A program made the position numbers and the translations under genes. Shown here one piece after another: positions 26,140-34,071 of a stretch of 64,000 nucleotides of DNA. The stretch is from Hyunsoonleella flava (lineage in GTDB: Bacteria; Bacteroidota; Bacteroidia; Flavobacteriales; Flavobacteriaceae): the NCBI RefSeq assembly GCF_004310325.1, contig NZ_SIRT01000007.1:1-64000 (forward strand). Reading direction: 5' to 3'. Each line of letters starts with the position of its first letter. Position 1 is the first letter of the stretch. The notes under the pieces are model-generated. The model was not told the DNA's origin. It searched no databases and saw nothing but the letters and a program-made list of their open reading frames with translations.

Positions 26140-26178
26140 AACATCTTAGCTCAGCTGGACAGAGCATCTGCCTTCTAA
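26140..26178 (+). pseudogene. 5' half of a tRNA-Arg(TCT) gene
   Basis: Positions 26140-26178 match tRNA positions 1-38: seven acceptor-like bases, TA, a perfect D arm (GCTC/GAGC around AGCTGGACA), the 5' anticodon strand TCTGC and loop CTTCTAA with anticodon TCT. The next bases (TAAGACAG) fail to complete the stem and there is no T arm. The break lies at the 3' edge of the anticodon loop. It is a relic or an attachment site, not a working tRNA. The surrounding stretch 25979-26429 holds no gene. Confidence 0.6.
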
Positions 26179-26352
26179 TAAGACAGTCAAAAAGAAGTTT
26201 AAAAACAAATCAATATGGGACTTATGTGGGGATAATATTGAATTAAAAAATCATAACCAACTAAAAAACTGTTAATTACGATTTTATTCAGCGAAGAAAA
26301 AGGGATTCAAACCTCGCCAACTCTCTAAAAGAATAGTATACAAAAGTTGCTT

Positions 26353-26371
26353 AATCGTACATAAATCGTAC
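26353..26371. repeat. Right pair of AATCGTAC repeats (candidate integrase arm sites)
   Basis: AATCGTAC occurs at 26353-26360 and 26364-26371, 11 bp apart, in the same orientation as the pair at 11964-11985. It lies about 60 bases inside the right attachment core. Confidence 0.6.
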
Positions 26372-26386
26372 AATTATAAAAACAAG

Positions 26387-26425
26387 AAATCCGTAAAAGC
26401 TTTGTAGTTAGCTATTTACGGATTT
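26387..26425 (-). terminator. Island-supplied terminator for tRNA-Leu
   Basis: AAATCCGTAAA (26387-26397) pairs with TTTACGGATTT (26415-26425). On the minus strand it follows the tRNA 3' end and is followed by CTTGTTTTT. It replaces the original terminator now stranded at 11780-11811. Confidence 0.7.
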
Positions 26426-26429
26426 TACA

Positions 26430-26443
26430 TGTACTCAAGGTGG
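26430..26443. other. attR core within tRNA-Leu
   Basis: TGTACTCAAGGTGG, identical to 11812-11825, covers the 3' end of the intact tRNA-Leu gene. The incoming element restored the tRNA sequence. Confidence 0.85.
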
Positions 26444-26513
26444 GAATCGAACCCACACTTCCGAAGAAACTGGATTTTGAATCCAGCGCGTCTACCAATT
26501 CCGCCACTTGAGC
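26432..26513 (-). tRNA. tRNA-Leu (anticodon CAA)
   Basis: An 82-nt class II tRNA. The acceptor is GCTCAAG/CTTGAGT with a terminal G-U, the D arm is normal, and the anticodon arm CTGGA-TTCAAAA-TCCAG has anticodon CAA. The variable arm is short (TTCTTCGGAAG) and the T arm is GTGGG-TTCGATT-CCCAC. Its 3' end is the integration site of the 14.6-kb element. Confidence 0.96.
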
Positions 26514-26598
26514 AAATTTTGGACAGCAAAAATAATTTTTTTTATTGAATTACAACTAAAATTAACCAGATTATACTTTTTAGGTTGAAATAAATGTA

Positions 26599-26606
26599 TA
26601 AATTTG
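26599..26606 (+). promoter_or_regulatory. -7 promoter box of prs
   Basis: TAAATTTG, an exact TAnnTTTG, lies 53 bases before the prs ATG. Confidence 0.45.
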
Positions 26607-26659
26607 CACCTCGTTTTAAAAACCTATCTTTTTAAATCCTAAATAACAACTAGTTAACC

Positions 26660-27601
26660 ATGGGCGTTGTAAAAACTGAAGCTAAAATTTTTGCATGTAC
26701 ACAAAGTACAGTGCTAGGTGAGAAAATCGCCAAAGCTTTTGGAGCTGAACTGGGTAACGTTATAACCTCTACATATAGTGATGGTGAATTTCAGCCATCC
26801 TACGAGGAGTCTATTAGAGGCACTAGGATTTTCATTATAGGATCAACACACCCAAGCCCAAGAAATTTAATGGAAATGCTGTTAATGATTGATGCCGCTA
26901 AACGTGCGTCTGCAAGACATATCACAGCCGTTATGCCATATTTTGGTTGGGCAAGACAGGATAGAAAGGACAAACCAAGAGTGCCAATTGCAGCAAAGTT
27001 AGTGGCAAAAATGTTGGAAGCTGCTGGAGCAACTCGAATTATTACCATGGATTTGCATGCAGACCAAATTCAAGGGTTCTTTGAAAAGCCGGTGGATCAC
27101 TTATTTGCATCTACCATCTTTTTGCCTTACTTAAGGAGTTTAAATTTGCCAAATTTAACTATTGCTTCGCCAGATATGGGAGGTTCAAAAAGAGCTTATG
27201 CCTATTCTAAGGCACTGGAAAGCGATGTGGTAATATGTTATAAGCAGCGCGCGAAGGCCAATGTGATTTCCCATATGGAATTGATTGGGGATGTTACTGG
27301 TAAAAATGTTGTGCTGGTTGACGACATGGTAGATACAGCAGGAACTTTAACTAAAGCTGCAGATTTGATGATAGAAAGAGGAGCACTTAGTGTAAGGGCT
27401 ATTTGTACGCACCCCATATTGTCTGGGAGTGCTTATGAAAGGTTATCTGATTCTAAACTTGAGGAGTTAATCACAACAGATTCCATTCCTTTAAAAGAAG
27501 AAAACGATAAAATTAGAGTATTGAGTTGTGCAGATTTATTTGCCGAGGTTATGGATAAGGTACACCATAACCGTTCTATCAGCTCAAAATTTGTAATGTA
27601 A
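26660..27601 (+). CDS. prs: Ribose-phosphate pyrophosphokinase
   Basis: A 313-residue enzyme that makes PRPP from ribose 5-phosphate and ATP for nucleotide, His and NAD synthesis. Visible signatures are YSDGEFQPSYEESIRG, MPYFGWARQDRK (flexible-loop/ATP region), MDLHADQIQGFF and the PRPP loop VLVDDMVDTAGTLTKAA (about 213-229). The length is normal. It is the first core gene beyond tRNA-Leu and is followed after 27 bases by rplY. Confidence 0.97.
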   Translation: MGVVKTEAKIFACTQSTVLGEKIAKAFGAELGNVITSTYSDGEFQPSYEESIRGTRIFIIGSTHPSPRNLMEMLLMIDAAKRASARHITAVMPYFGWARQDRKDKPRVPIAAKLVAKMLEAAGATRIITMDLHADQIQGFFEKPVDHLFASTIFLPYLRSLNLPNLTIASPDMGGSKRAYAYSKALESDVVICYKQRAKANVISHMELIGDVTGKNVVLVDDMVDTAGTLTKAADLMIERGALSVRAICTHPILSGSAYERLSDSKLEELITTDSIPLKEENDKIRVLSCADLFAEVMDKVHHNRSISSKFVM

Positions 27602-27628
27602 ATTAATAAACAATTATATAAATCAATT

Positions 27629-28294
27629 ATGAAATCAATTACAATCAACGGATCTCAAAGAGAAAGCGTGGGCAAAAAAGCAACAAAGGCCTTACGTAAT
27701 GCTGGACAGGTTCCTTGCGTATTATACGGAGGGGATAAGCCAGTGCATTTCTCTGCACCAGAATTGGCTTTCTCTAAACTTGTATACACGCCTAATGCGC
27801 ATACAGTTGTGATTGAGCTTGACAATGGAGAAACTTTAAATGCAGTACTCCAAGATATTCAATTTCATCCTGTAACGGATAGAATTTTACATGTAGACTT
27901 CTATCAACTGTTTGAGGATAAGGAAATTGCTTTAAACATACCTGTTCAACTTGTTGGTAATTCAAAAGGTGTTAAAAACGGTGGTGTTTTAAGAAGAAAC
28001 AATAGAAAATTGCGTATTAAAGCACTTCCAGCAAACTTACCAGATTTTATTGAGATTGACATTACACCTCTTAAGATAGGTGATAAAGTTGCGGTGGGTG
28101 ATTTACCAAGCGAAGGATATACTTTTCTACATTCAGATAACACTGTGGTTTGCCAGATTAAAACGGCTAGAACTGCAATTGTTGATGATGAAGACGAAGA
28201 AGAAGTTGAAGGAGAAGAAGGAGCTGAAGGAGCAGAAGCACCGGCTGAAGGAGCTGGAGCAGAAGCACCAGCAGCAGAGGCTTCTCAGGAATAA
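27629..28294 (+). CDS. rplY: 50S ribosomal protein L25 (CTC form)
   Basis: A 221-residue protein. It has an N-terminal 5S-rRNA-binding L25 domain (1-90: [28 protein letters not shown]) and a C-terminal TL5/CTC beta domain (about 95-185). The tail is acidic and Ala/Glu-rich (from about 188). It is probably cotranscribed with prs, a common Bacteroidota pairing. Confidence 0.95.
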   Translation: MKSITINGSQRESVGKKATKALRNAGQVPCVLYGGDKPVHFSAPELAFSKLVYTPNAHTVVIELDNGETLNAVLQDIQFHPVTDRILHVDFYQLFEDKEIALNIPVQLVGNSKGVKNGGVLRRNNRKLRIKALPANLPDFIEIDITPLKIGDKVAVGDLPSEGYTFLHSDNTVVCQIKTARTAIVDDEDEEEVEGEEGAEGAEAPAEGAGAEAPAAEASQE

Positions 28295-28315
28295 TTATTC
28301 CATAAATAAAACGAT

Positions 28316-28346
28316 AAAAGCACCTCCAGACAAGGGGTGCTTTTTT
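28316..28346 (+). terminator. Rho-independent terminator
   Basis: AAAAGCACC (28316-28324) pairs with GGTGCTTTT (28336-28344), followed by T. It ends prs-rplY. Confidence 0.85.
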
Positions 28347-28393
28347 ATTGTAAAAAACCTTGAAAATCGACTTTAATTTTAAATTAAAAAATA

Positions 28394-28401
28394 TATCTTT
28401 G
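28394..28401 (+). promoter_or_regulatory. -7 promoter box of atpD
   Basis: TATCTTTG matches TAnnTTTG. A TTTA 18 bases upstream could serve as the -33 element. The atpD start is 60 bases downstream. Confidence 0.5.
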
Positions 28402-28458
28402 CACGCGAAAACTAAAAGAGGCTTTTATCAATTAAGTCGCATAATATTAAATACATAA

Positions 28459-29970
<1,512 letters not shown>

Positions 29971-29975
29971 AATTA

Positions 29976-30046
29976 GTAAGCAGTTTACAGTCGCAATTGG
30001 CAGTAAGCCGACATTGCGTACTGAATACTGAATACTGAATACTGAA
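29976..30046. repeat. CAGT-rich intergenic microrepeat, copy 2
   Basis: The atpD-atpC gap holds CAGTTTACAGTCGCA followed by CAGT units and four copies of TACTGAA in tandem. The opening 15 bases are shared with the yicC-gmk gap (10839-10872, opposite strand). Confidence 0.6.
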
Positions 30047-30051
30047 AAATT

Positions 30052-30327
30052 ATGTATTTAGAAATTGTATCGCCTGAAGCGACATTATTTAGCGGAGAAG
30101 TAGATTCTGTTGCTGTTCCTGGAGTAAATGGTGAATTTGAAATGCTAAAAGATCACGCACCAATAGTCTCTTTGCTTAAAGAAGGTAACGTTAAAATATC
30201 TGGAAACATAACTTTAGACGAAGAGGTGGAATCAAAATTCACAAAGACGAATAAAGGATTTTGGCTGCCAATTAATGCTGGTACTATTGAAATGAAGGAC
30301 AATAAAATTATTGTGCTGGCAGATTAA
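30052..30327 (+). CDS. atpC: F1F0 ATP synthase epsilon subunit
   Basis: A 91-residue protein, the short form without the C-terminal helical hairpin seen in E. coli. MYLEIVSPEATLFSGEVDSV and VPGVNGEFEMLKDHAPIVS are the family opening. It links the rotor to F1. It is downstream of atpD across the 81-base repeat gap. Confidence 0.95.
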   Translation: MYLEIVSPEATLFSGEVDSVAVPGVNGEFEMLKDHAPIVSLLKEGNVKISGNITLDEEVESKFTKTNKGFWLPINAGTIEMKDNKIIVLAD

Positions 30328-30352
30328 AAAACTTTTAAAACTTAATTATATA

Positions 30353-30385
30353 AAAAACCCCGAAACGCAATGTTTTGGGGTTTTT
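30353..30385. terminator. Bidirectional Rho-independent terminator
   Basis: AAAAACCCC, G, AAAC pairs with GTTT, T, GGGGTTTTT around a short loop. It lies between atpC and the convergent small gene at 30415-30516. Confidence 0.85.
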
Positions 30386-30414
30386 CATTTCAACTAACTA
30401 AAATGAAATAAAGT

Positions 30415-30516
30415 TTAAAAAATAATAACCAGTAGGTTTATTGCAATTGTAGCAACAACTAAAATTGCGAGTCCAATTGCAAATGAAGTGTCCAGGATAG
30501 TTTCTGTAGTTTTCAT
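30415..30516 (-). CDS. 33-residue single-pass membrane protein
   Basis: An ATG-started frame of 33 residues: a short N-terminus MKTTETILDTSFAIG followed by a continuous hydrophobic helix (LAILVVATIAINLLVIIF) to the stop. It lies at the end of the duplicated regulatory unit at 30517-30680 on the same strand and ends before a bidirectional terminator. Size and composition match small membrane peptides that modulate larger complexes. No family is recognised. The clean hydrophobic pattern and the placement argue that it is real. Confidence 0.55.
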   Translation of the reverse strand: MKTTETILDTSFAIGLAILVVATIAINLLVIIF

Positions 30517-30628
30517 AATGGATTAATAATTTTAAGTTAGGGTTTCTTTTGAGTTTGGTAAAAGAAACCCTGTATCACTACAATACAGAGTTTCAAGTAA
30601 TTCTCTCTCAAAAGAATTGATTAATAGC
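30517..30628 (-). promoter_or_regulatory. Regulated leader (unit B) of the 33-residue gene
   Basis: The unit starts near GCTATTAAT (minus strand, from about 30628) and is preceded by the -7 box TACCTTTA (30634-30641). A conserved stretch with GAGAATTACTTGAAA leads into the hairpin GAAAC-CTGTAT/ATACAG-GTTTC, then a second hairpin (GGGTTTCTTTT with AAAAGAAACCC, 30541-30571). A frame of 19 codons could begin at TTG in the conserved box. It resembles unit A. Confidence 0.5.
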
Positions 30629-30654
30629 TTGTGTAAAGGTATATGTAAGACTTC

Positions 30655-30775
30655 AAAAAAAAAATACGCAGTTGTACGTATTTTTATTTACAGGTTGGAT
30701 ATACCGTAAAGGCGAAAGCCCTAGATTTTACAATCTAGGACTTTCAATAATTCTCCCTAAGAACTAATTAATAGC
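30655..30775 (-). ncRNA. Candidate small RNA (unit A)
   Basis: A minus-strand unit with the -7 box TACTTTTA (30780-30787) and the same first bases as unit B (GCTATTAAT and GAGAATTATTGAAA). It has a 14-bp hairpin GAAAGTCCTAGATT with AATCTAGGGCTTTC (30714-30745, one mismatch) and ends at a hairpin followed by ten T (30655-30664). Length about 120 nt. No substantial frame is present, only eight codons from a TTG in the conserved box. A small regulatory RNA is likely. Confidence 0.5.
30665..30680. promoter_or_regulatory. 7-2-7 inverted heptamer site B
   Basis: TACGCAG-TT-GTACGTA. The centre lies 31.5 bases upstream of the unit B -7 box. It also forms the terminator stem of unit A, with a ten-T run on the minus strand. 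Confidence 0.5.
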
Positions 30776-30810
30776 ACTGTAAAAGTAAATCATATCAAAG
30801 AATTATAAAA

Positions 30811-30826
30811 TACGTACTTGTACGTA
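30811..30826. promoter_or_regulatory. 7-2-7 inverted heptamer site A
   Basis: TACGTAC-TT-GTACGTA, a perfect inverted repeat flanked by AAAA/TTTT. The centre lies 31.5 bases upstream of the unit A -7 box, as in site B. NarL-family regulators bind such 7-2-7 arrangements. It directly abuts the stop codon of the response regulator gene. Confidence 0.55.
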
Positions 30827-30828
30827 TT

Positions 30829-31458
30829 TTATAAATAAGGCTTATTTAAATTGGCCCAAATGGATAATGAAGTAGGTTTATAATCTAATTCAAGTTTTGA
30901 CACAATATTGCTTCGGTGCTTATCAACCGTTCTTGGCGAAATGGATAGTTCGTCTGCTATTTCTTGGGATGTTTTGTTTTCTGATATCAGCCTCACAATT
31001 TTTAACTCAGATTTTGTGAGAAGCTCTAACTTTTCAGGTTTGCTGTTTTGGTTGTGATTAAGATATTCTGCAATTTCCTCACTAAAATAGGCTTGATTAT
31101 TTTCTACATGAGCGATACAAGTTTCTATTTCTTCAATGGCAAACTCCTTTAAAATATAGCCGTAAACCCCGTACTCTAAAGCTTGATCGTAGAGTTCCTC
31201 TTCTTTATCAAATGTAATTAGGATAACTTTGGTAGGTAAATCGTTTTTTTGCACCAATTCTGCTATATCCAGACCAGTTTTAAAAGGCATCCTAATGTCG
31301 AGGATGGCAATTTTTGGTTTAAGTTTTACTATAAGATTATAAGCAGTTTTACCATCTTCAGCACTTCCTAAAATATTATAACCTTTGGAAGTAAGAAAGT
31401 CTGTTAAACCTCTCAGCATTAGCGGATGGTCATCAGCTATTACTATAGATGTGTGCAT
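30829..31458 (-). CDS. NarL/FixJ-type response regulator
   Basis: A 209-residue two-domain regulator. The receiver domain has D9/D10, phosphoacceptor D54 (AILDIRMP), T82 and K104. A LuxR-type helix-turn-helix fills the C-terminus (about 143-195: LLTKSELKIVRLISENKTSQ through SPRTVDKHRSNIV). No sensor kinase is adjacent, so it is an orphan in this window. Two 7-2-7 heptamer sites lie directly downstream, upstream of duplicated small units, and are its likely targets. Confidence 0.93.
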   Translation of the reverse strand: MHTSIVIADDHPLMLRGLTDFLTSKGYNILGSAEDGKTAYNLIVKLKPKIAILDIRMPFKTGLDIAELVQKNDLPTKVILITFDKEEELYDQALEYGVYGYILKEFAIEEIETCIAHVENNQAYFSEEIAEYLNHNQNSKPEKLELLTKSELKIVRLISENKTSQEIADELSISPRTVDKHRSNIVSKLELDYKPTSLSIWANLNKPYL

Positions 31459-31511
31459 TTAAGTCTAGGGATATTATTTGCTATTAATTGATTGGGTAAA
31501 TCTTTGAAGAT

Positions 31512-31973
31512 TTACAATTTTAAATATAGATATTTTTTCTCATAATCAATTACGGCTTTACCTTTTTTTAGGATATCTGCACCAATAATACCATCAACCG
31601 GCTTGGAGTCATGATTTACCAAGGCTGTATTTACATGGACCAAATTAAACAATACCAGAACTACTTTATCATGGTTCCATTTACCAATTTTAACTTTGTT
31701 TTTCTTGGACATTTTGGTTTCCATATCCGTAGCGCCTGCACCTGCTGCCAAAATATTGGAGTCTTTTACTTTTAAATTAAAAAGATCAATGCCTTCAAAA
31801 CCTACGCAAGAACTGGAGGCTCCAGTATCCAAAATAAATCTGCCTCTAACCCCATTGATTGAGGCTTTTATTTCAAAATGATTCGTTTTGGTAAGTCTTA
31901 GTTTAATTTTAGTATAGCCTTTTTCAAGTAGAAAATTTTGAAGAGAGACATCCATAAGTTCAATTTTAAACAA
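31512..31973 (-). CDS. Retropepsin-like aspartic protease domain protein
   Basis: A 153-residue single-domain protein with the catalytic motif FILDTGASSSC (D49-T-G) and a second family block PVDGIIGADILKKGKAVIDY. It has no signal peptide. Such retroviral-type clan AA domains act as dimers. An ATG six codons in (31955) is an alternative start giving MDVSLQNFL. The substrate is unknown. It lies between the response regulator and the divergent tatD gene. Confidence 0.85.
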   Translation of the reverse strand: MFKIELMDVSLQNFLLEKGYTKIKLRLTKTNHFEIKASINGVRGRFILDTGASSSCVGFEGIDLFNLKVKDSNILAAGAGATDMETKMSKKNKVKIGKWNHDKVVLVLFNLVHVNTALVNHDSKPVDGIIGADILKKGKAVIDYEKKYLYLKL

Positions 31974-32038
31974 ATATAATCTATAAAATCAATTACTTTT
32001 ACAAATAAAACGGTTAAACATAATTAAGTATTTTACAA

Positions 32039-32806
32039 TTGATTATTACTGATACACACACCCATCTATATAGTGAAGCTTTTGATGAAGATCGGTATGA
32101 TATGATTCATCGTGCTTTGGAGCTTGGCGTTTCTCGATTCTTCATTCCTGCAATTGATTCAACATATACATTGTCCATGCTTCAATTGGAAAAGGATTTC
32201 CCAGAAAACGTTTTTTTAATGATGGGTTTGCATCCTACACATGTAAAAGATAATTATTTGGAAGAGCTGCGGCATGTGGAGGACATGTTGGAAAAACAAA
32301 AGTTTTATGCTGTTGGAGAAATTGGGATTGATTTATACTGGGATAAAACCACATTGGATATTCAAATAAAGGCATTTAAATATCAAATTCAGTTGGCAAA
32401 AAAATATAAATTGCCCATAGTAATTCATTCTAGGGAGTCTTTTGATGAAATCTTCGAGGTGTTAGAGAGTGAAAAAGATGATAAACTTTTCGGTATATTT
32501 CATTGTTTTACAGGGACTTTGGAGCAAGCACATCGAGCTATATCCTACAATATGAAATTGGGCATTGGAGGTGTCTCAACGTTTAAAAATGGAAAAATAG
32601 ATAAGTTTTTAAATCAAATAGACTTGAAGCATATTGTATTGGAAACCGATGCGCCTTATTTATCACCAGTACCCTACAGGGGCAAACGCAATGAAAGTGC
32701 CTACATTATAAATGTATTGGAAAAAATATCTGAAATTTATAAGGTTTCAAAGGAAGAGGTTGCAAAAATTACAACTCAAAATTCAAAAGATGTTTTTAAA
32801 ATATGA
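32039..32806 (+). CDS. tatD: TatD family metal-dependent hydrolase
   Basis: A 255-residue TIM-barrel hydrolase/DNase. The metal ligands are seen in DTHTHLYS (residues 5-12), GEIGIDLYWD (about 95-104), IVIHSRES (about 128-135), HCFTGT and LETDAPYLSP (about 202-211). The start is TTG. It overlaps the asparaginase gene by four bases (ATGA), indicating translational coupling. Confidence 0.94.
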   Translation: MIITDTHTHLYSEAFDEDRYDMIHRALELGVSRFFIPAIDSTYTLSMLQLEKDFPENVFLMMGLHPTHVKDNYLEELRHVEDMLEKQKFYAVGEIGIDLYWDKTTLDIQIKAFKYQIQLAKKYKLPIVIHSRESFDEIFEVLESEKDDKLFGIFHCFTGTLEQAHRAISYNMKLGIGGVSTFKNGKIDKFLNQIDLKHIVLETDAPYLSPVPYRGKRNESAYIINVLEKISEIYKVSKEEVAKITTQNSKDVFKI

Positions 32807-33834
32807 GTCTTGTTAAACCAAACATACTTTTAGTTTACACTGGTGGTACCATAGGAATGGTGAAGGATGCCGAAACTGGGACGCTACATGCATTCAATTT
32901 TAACAATTTATTAAAGCAAATACCAGAATTGAAACTGCTGGATTGCAAAATTGAGACCATATCCTTTAAGCACCCTATTGATTCTAGTAATATGAATCCT
33001 GAATATTGGGCCCAAATAGCAGACATTATTGAGTCTCATTACAGTAAGTTTGATGGGTTTGTAATACTTCATGGCAGTGATACGATGAGTTATACGGCTT
33101 CGGCGTTAAGTTTTATGTTGGAAAATTTAGCAAAACCAATAGTATTTACAGGTGCACAATTGCCAATTGGAGATTTAAGAACAGATGCTAAAGAGAATTT
33201 AATTACCTCTATTCAAATTGCTTCTTTACGAGAGAATAATCAGCCAGTTATTAAGGAGGTGTGTTTATATTTTGAATATAAATTGTACCGTGGTAATCGC
33301 ACCACTAAAATTAACGCGGAACATTTTCAAGCATTTAAGTCTTTAAATTATCCATGTTTAGCAGAGTCAGGCGTGCATTTAAAAATTAACCGTCAATATT
33401 TATTTCAAATTAACACTAATGAGCCTTTGAAGGTTCATAAAAGGTTGGAGAGTAATATTGCTATAATTAAACTTTTTCCTGGGATTACCGAATCCTTTGT
33501 AAAAAGTGTTGTTGCTAATCCAAATATAAAAGGCGTTATTTTGGAGACTTATGGGTCTGGTAATTGCACTACCGACCAATGGTTTCTTGATGTTTTAAAG
33601 GAGTCTATTTCAAAAGGCATACCTATTATAAACGTAACCCAATGTGTTGGAGGGAGTGTAAATATGGGGCAATATGAAACGAGTAGCCATTTAAAACGTA
33701 TAGGTGTCATATCTGGAAAGGATATGACCACGGAATCAGCGTTAACCAAACTAATGTATTTATTGGGTAAATATGAATCGGCTGAACTGCTTAAAACCAA
33801 GTTTGAAACGCCGCTTAGAGGAGAAATGGTCTAA
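32803..33834 (+). CDS. ansA: Type I (cytoplasmic) L-asparaginase
   Basis: A 343-residue amidohydrolase that converts asparagine to aspartate and ammonia. The first catalytic Thr is in VYTGGTIGM (about residues 11-19) and the second in VILHGSDTMSYTASAL (about 87-102). There is no signal peptide, so it is the cytoplasmic type. It is coupled to tatD, a common pairing in Bacteroidota. Confidence 0.93.
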   Translation: MSLVKPNILLVYTGGTIGMVKDAETGTLHAFNFNNLLKQIPELKLLDCKIETISFKHPIDSSNMNPEYWAQIADIIESHYSKFDGFVILHGSDTMSYTASALSFMLENLAKPIVFTGAQLPIGDLRTDAKENLITSIQIASLRENNQPVIKEVCLYFEYKLYRGNRTTKINAEHFQAFKSLNYPCLAESGVHLKINRQYLFQINTNEPLKVHKRLESNIAIIKLFPGITESFVKSVVANPNIKGVILETYGSGNCTTDQWFLDVLKESISKGIPIINVTQCVGGSVNMGQYETSSHLKRIGVISGKDMTTESALTKLMYLLGKYESAELLKTKFETPLRGEMV

Positions 33835-33909
33835 AATTAACTGCAAAGGTTTTACCGTTTGATTTTTTTTTTGTTATTTGGTCTTCCTTAAAAAATACGA
33901 TTAAGCCAC

Positions 33910-33997
33910 AGAGAGGTGGCCGAGTGGTCGAAGGCGCACGCCTGGAAAGTGTGTATACCTCAAAAGGGTATCGAGGGTTCGAATCCCTTCCTCTCTG
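33910..33997 (+). tRNA. tRNA-Ser (anticodon GGA)
   Basis: An 88-nt class II tRNA: acceptor AGAGAGG/CCTCTCT, anticodon loop CTGGAAA with anticodon GGA, a long variable arm (ATACC...GGGTAT) and T arm AGGG-TTCGAAT-CCCT. Discriminator G is followed by encoded CA. Confidence 0.95.
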
Positions 33998-34071
33998 CAC
34001 AATTATATTTAGTTTTTAATTGTATTTTTTATATCTTTAACACTTTAACTAATAAAATTAAGATTTAGAAC

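Larger units (their letters stand above)
11812..26443. mobile_element. Integrative element inserted in tRNA-Leu(CAA)
   Basis: The element is bounded by direct repeats of TGTACTCAAGGTGG (11812-11825 and 26430-26443). The right copy is the 3' end of an intact tRNA-Leu gene and the left is a displaced fragment. A tyrosine recombinase gene lies 176 bases inside the left end. Contents are integrase, helix-turn-helix protein, RepA-like ATPase, DUF5131 protein, three exported proteins, a small protein with Sak4-like ATPase, DUF3871 protein and a type IIG restriction enzyme. No relaxase, type IV secretion, capsid, portal or terminase gene is visible. At about 14.6 kb it matches phage satellites or small integrative elements in size. 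Confidence 0.88.

Noticed and set aside
25950-26144. A 64-codon minus-strand frame upstream of the restriction gene
   Set aside because: It overlaps the palindrome and the start of the restriction gene and is Phe/Leu/Cys-rich as expected of noncoding AT-rich DNA. It also runs into the tRNA-Arg half.
26286-26317. A T-arm-like string (GGTTTGAATCC) on the minus strand near the right end of the island
   Set aside because: The loop resembles a tRNA T loop, but the stem does not pair beyond two bases and no tRNA body precedes it.
28080-28376. A 98-codon frame overlapping the end of rplY
   Set aside because: It is an out-of-frame reading of the repetitive acidic rplY tail and continues through the terminator.
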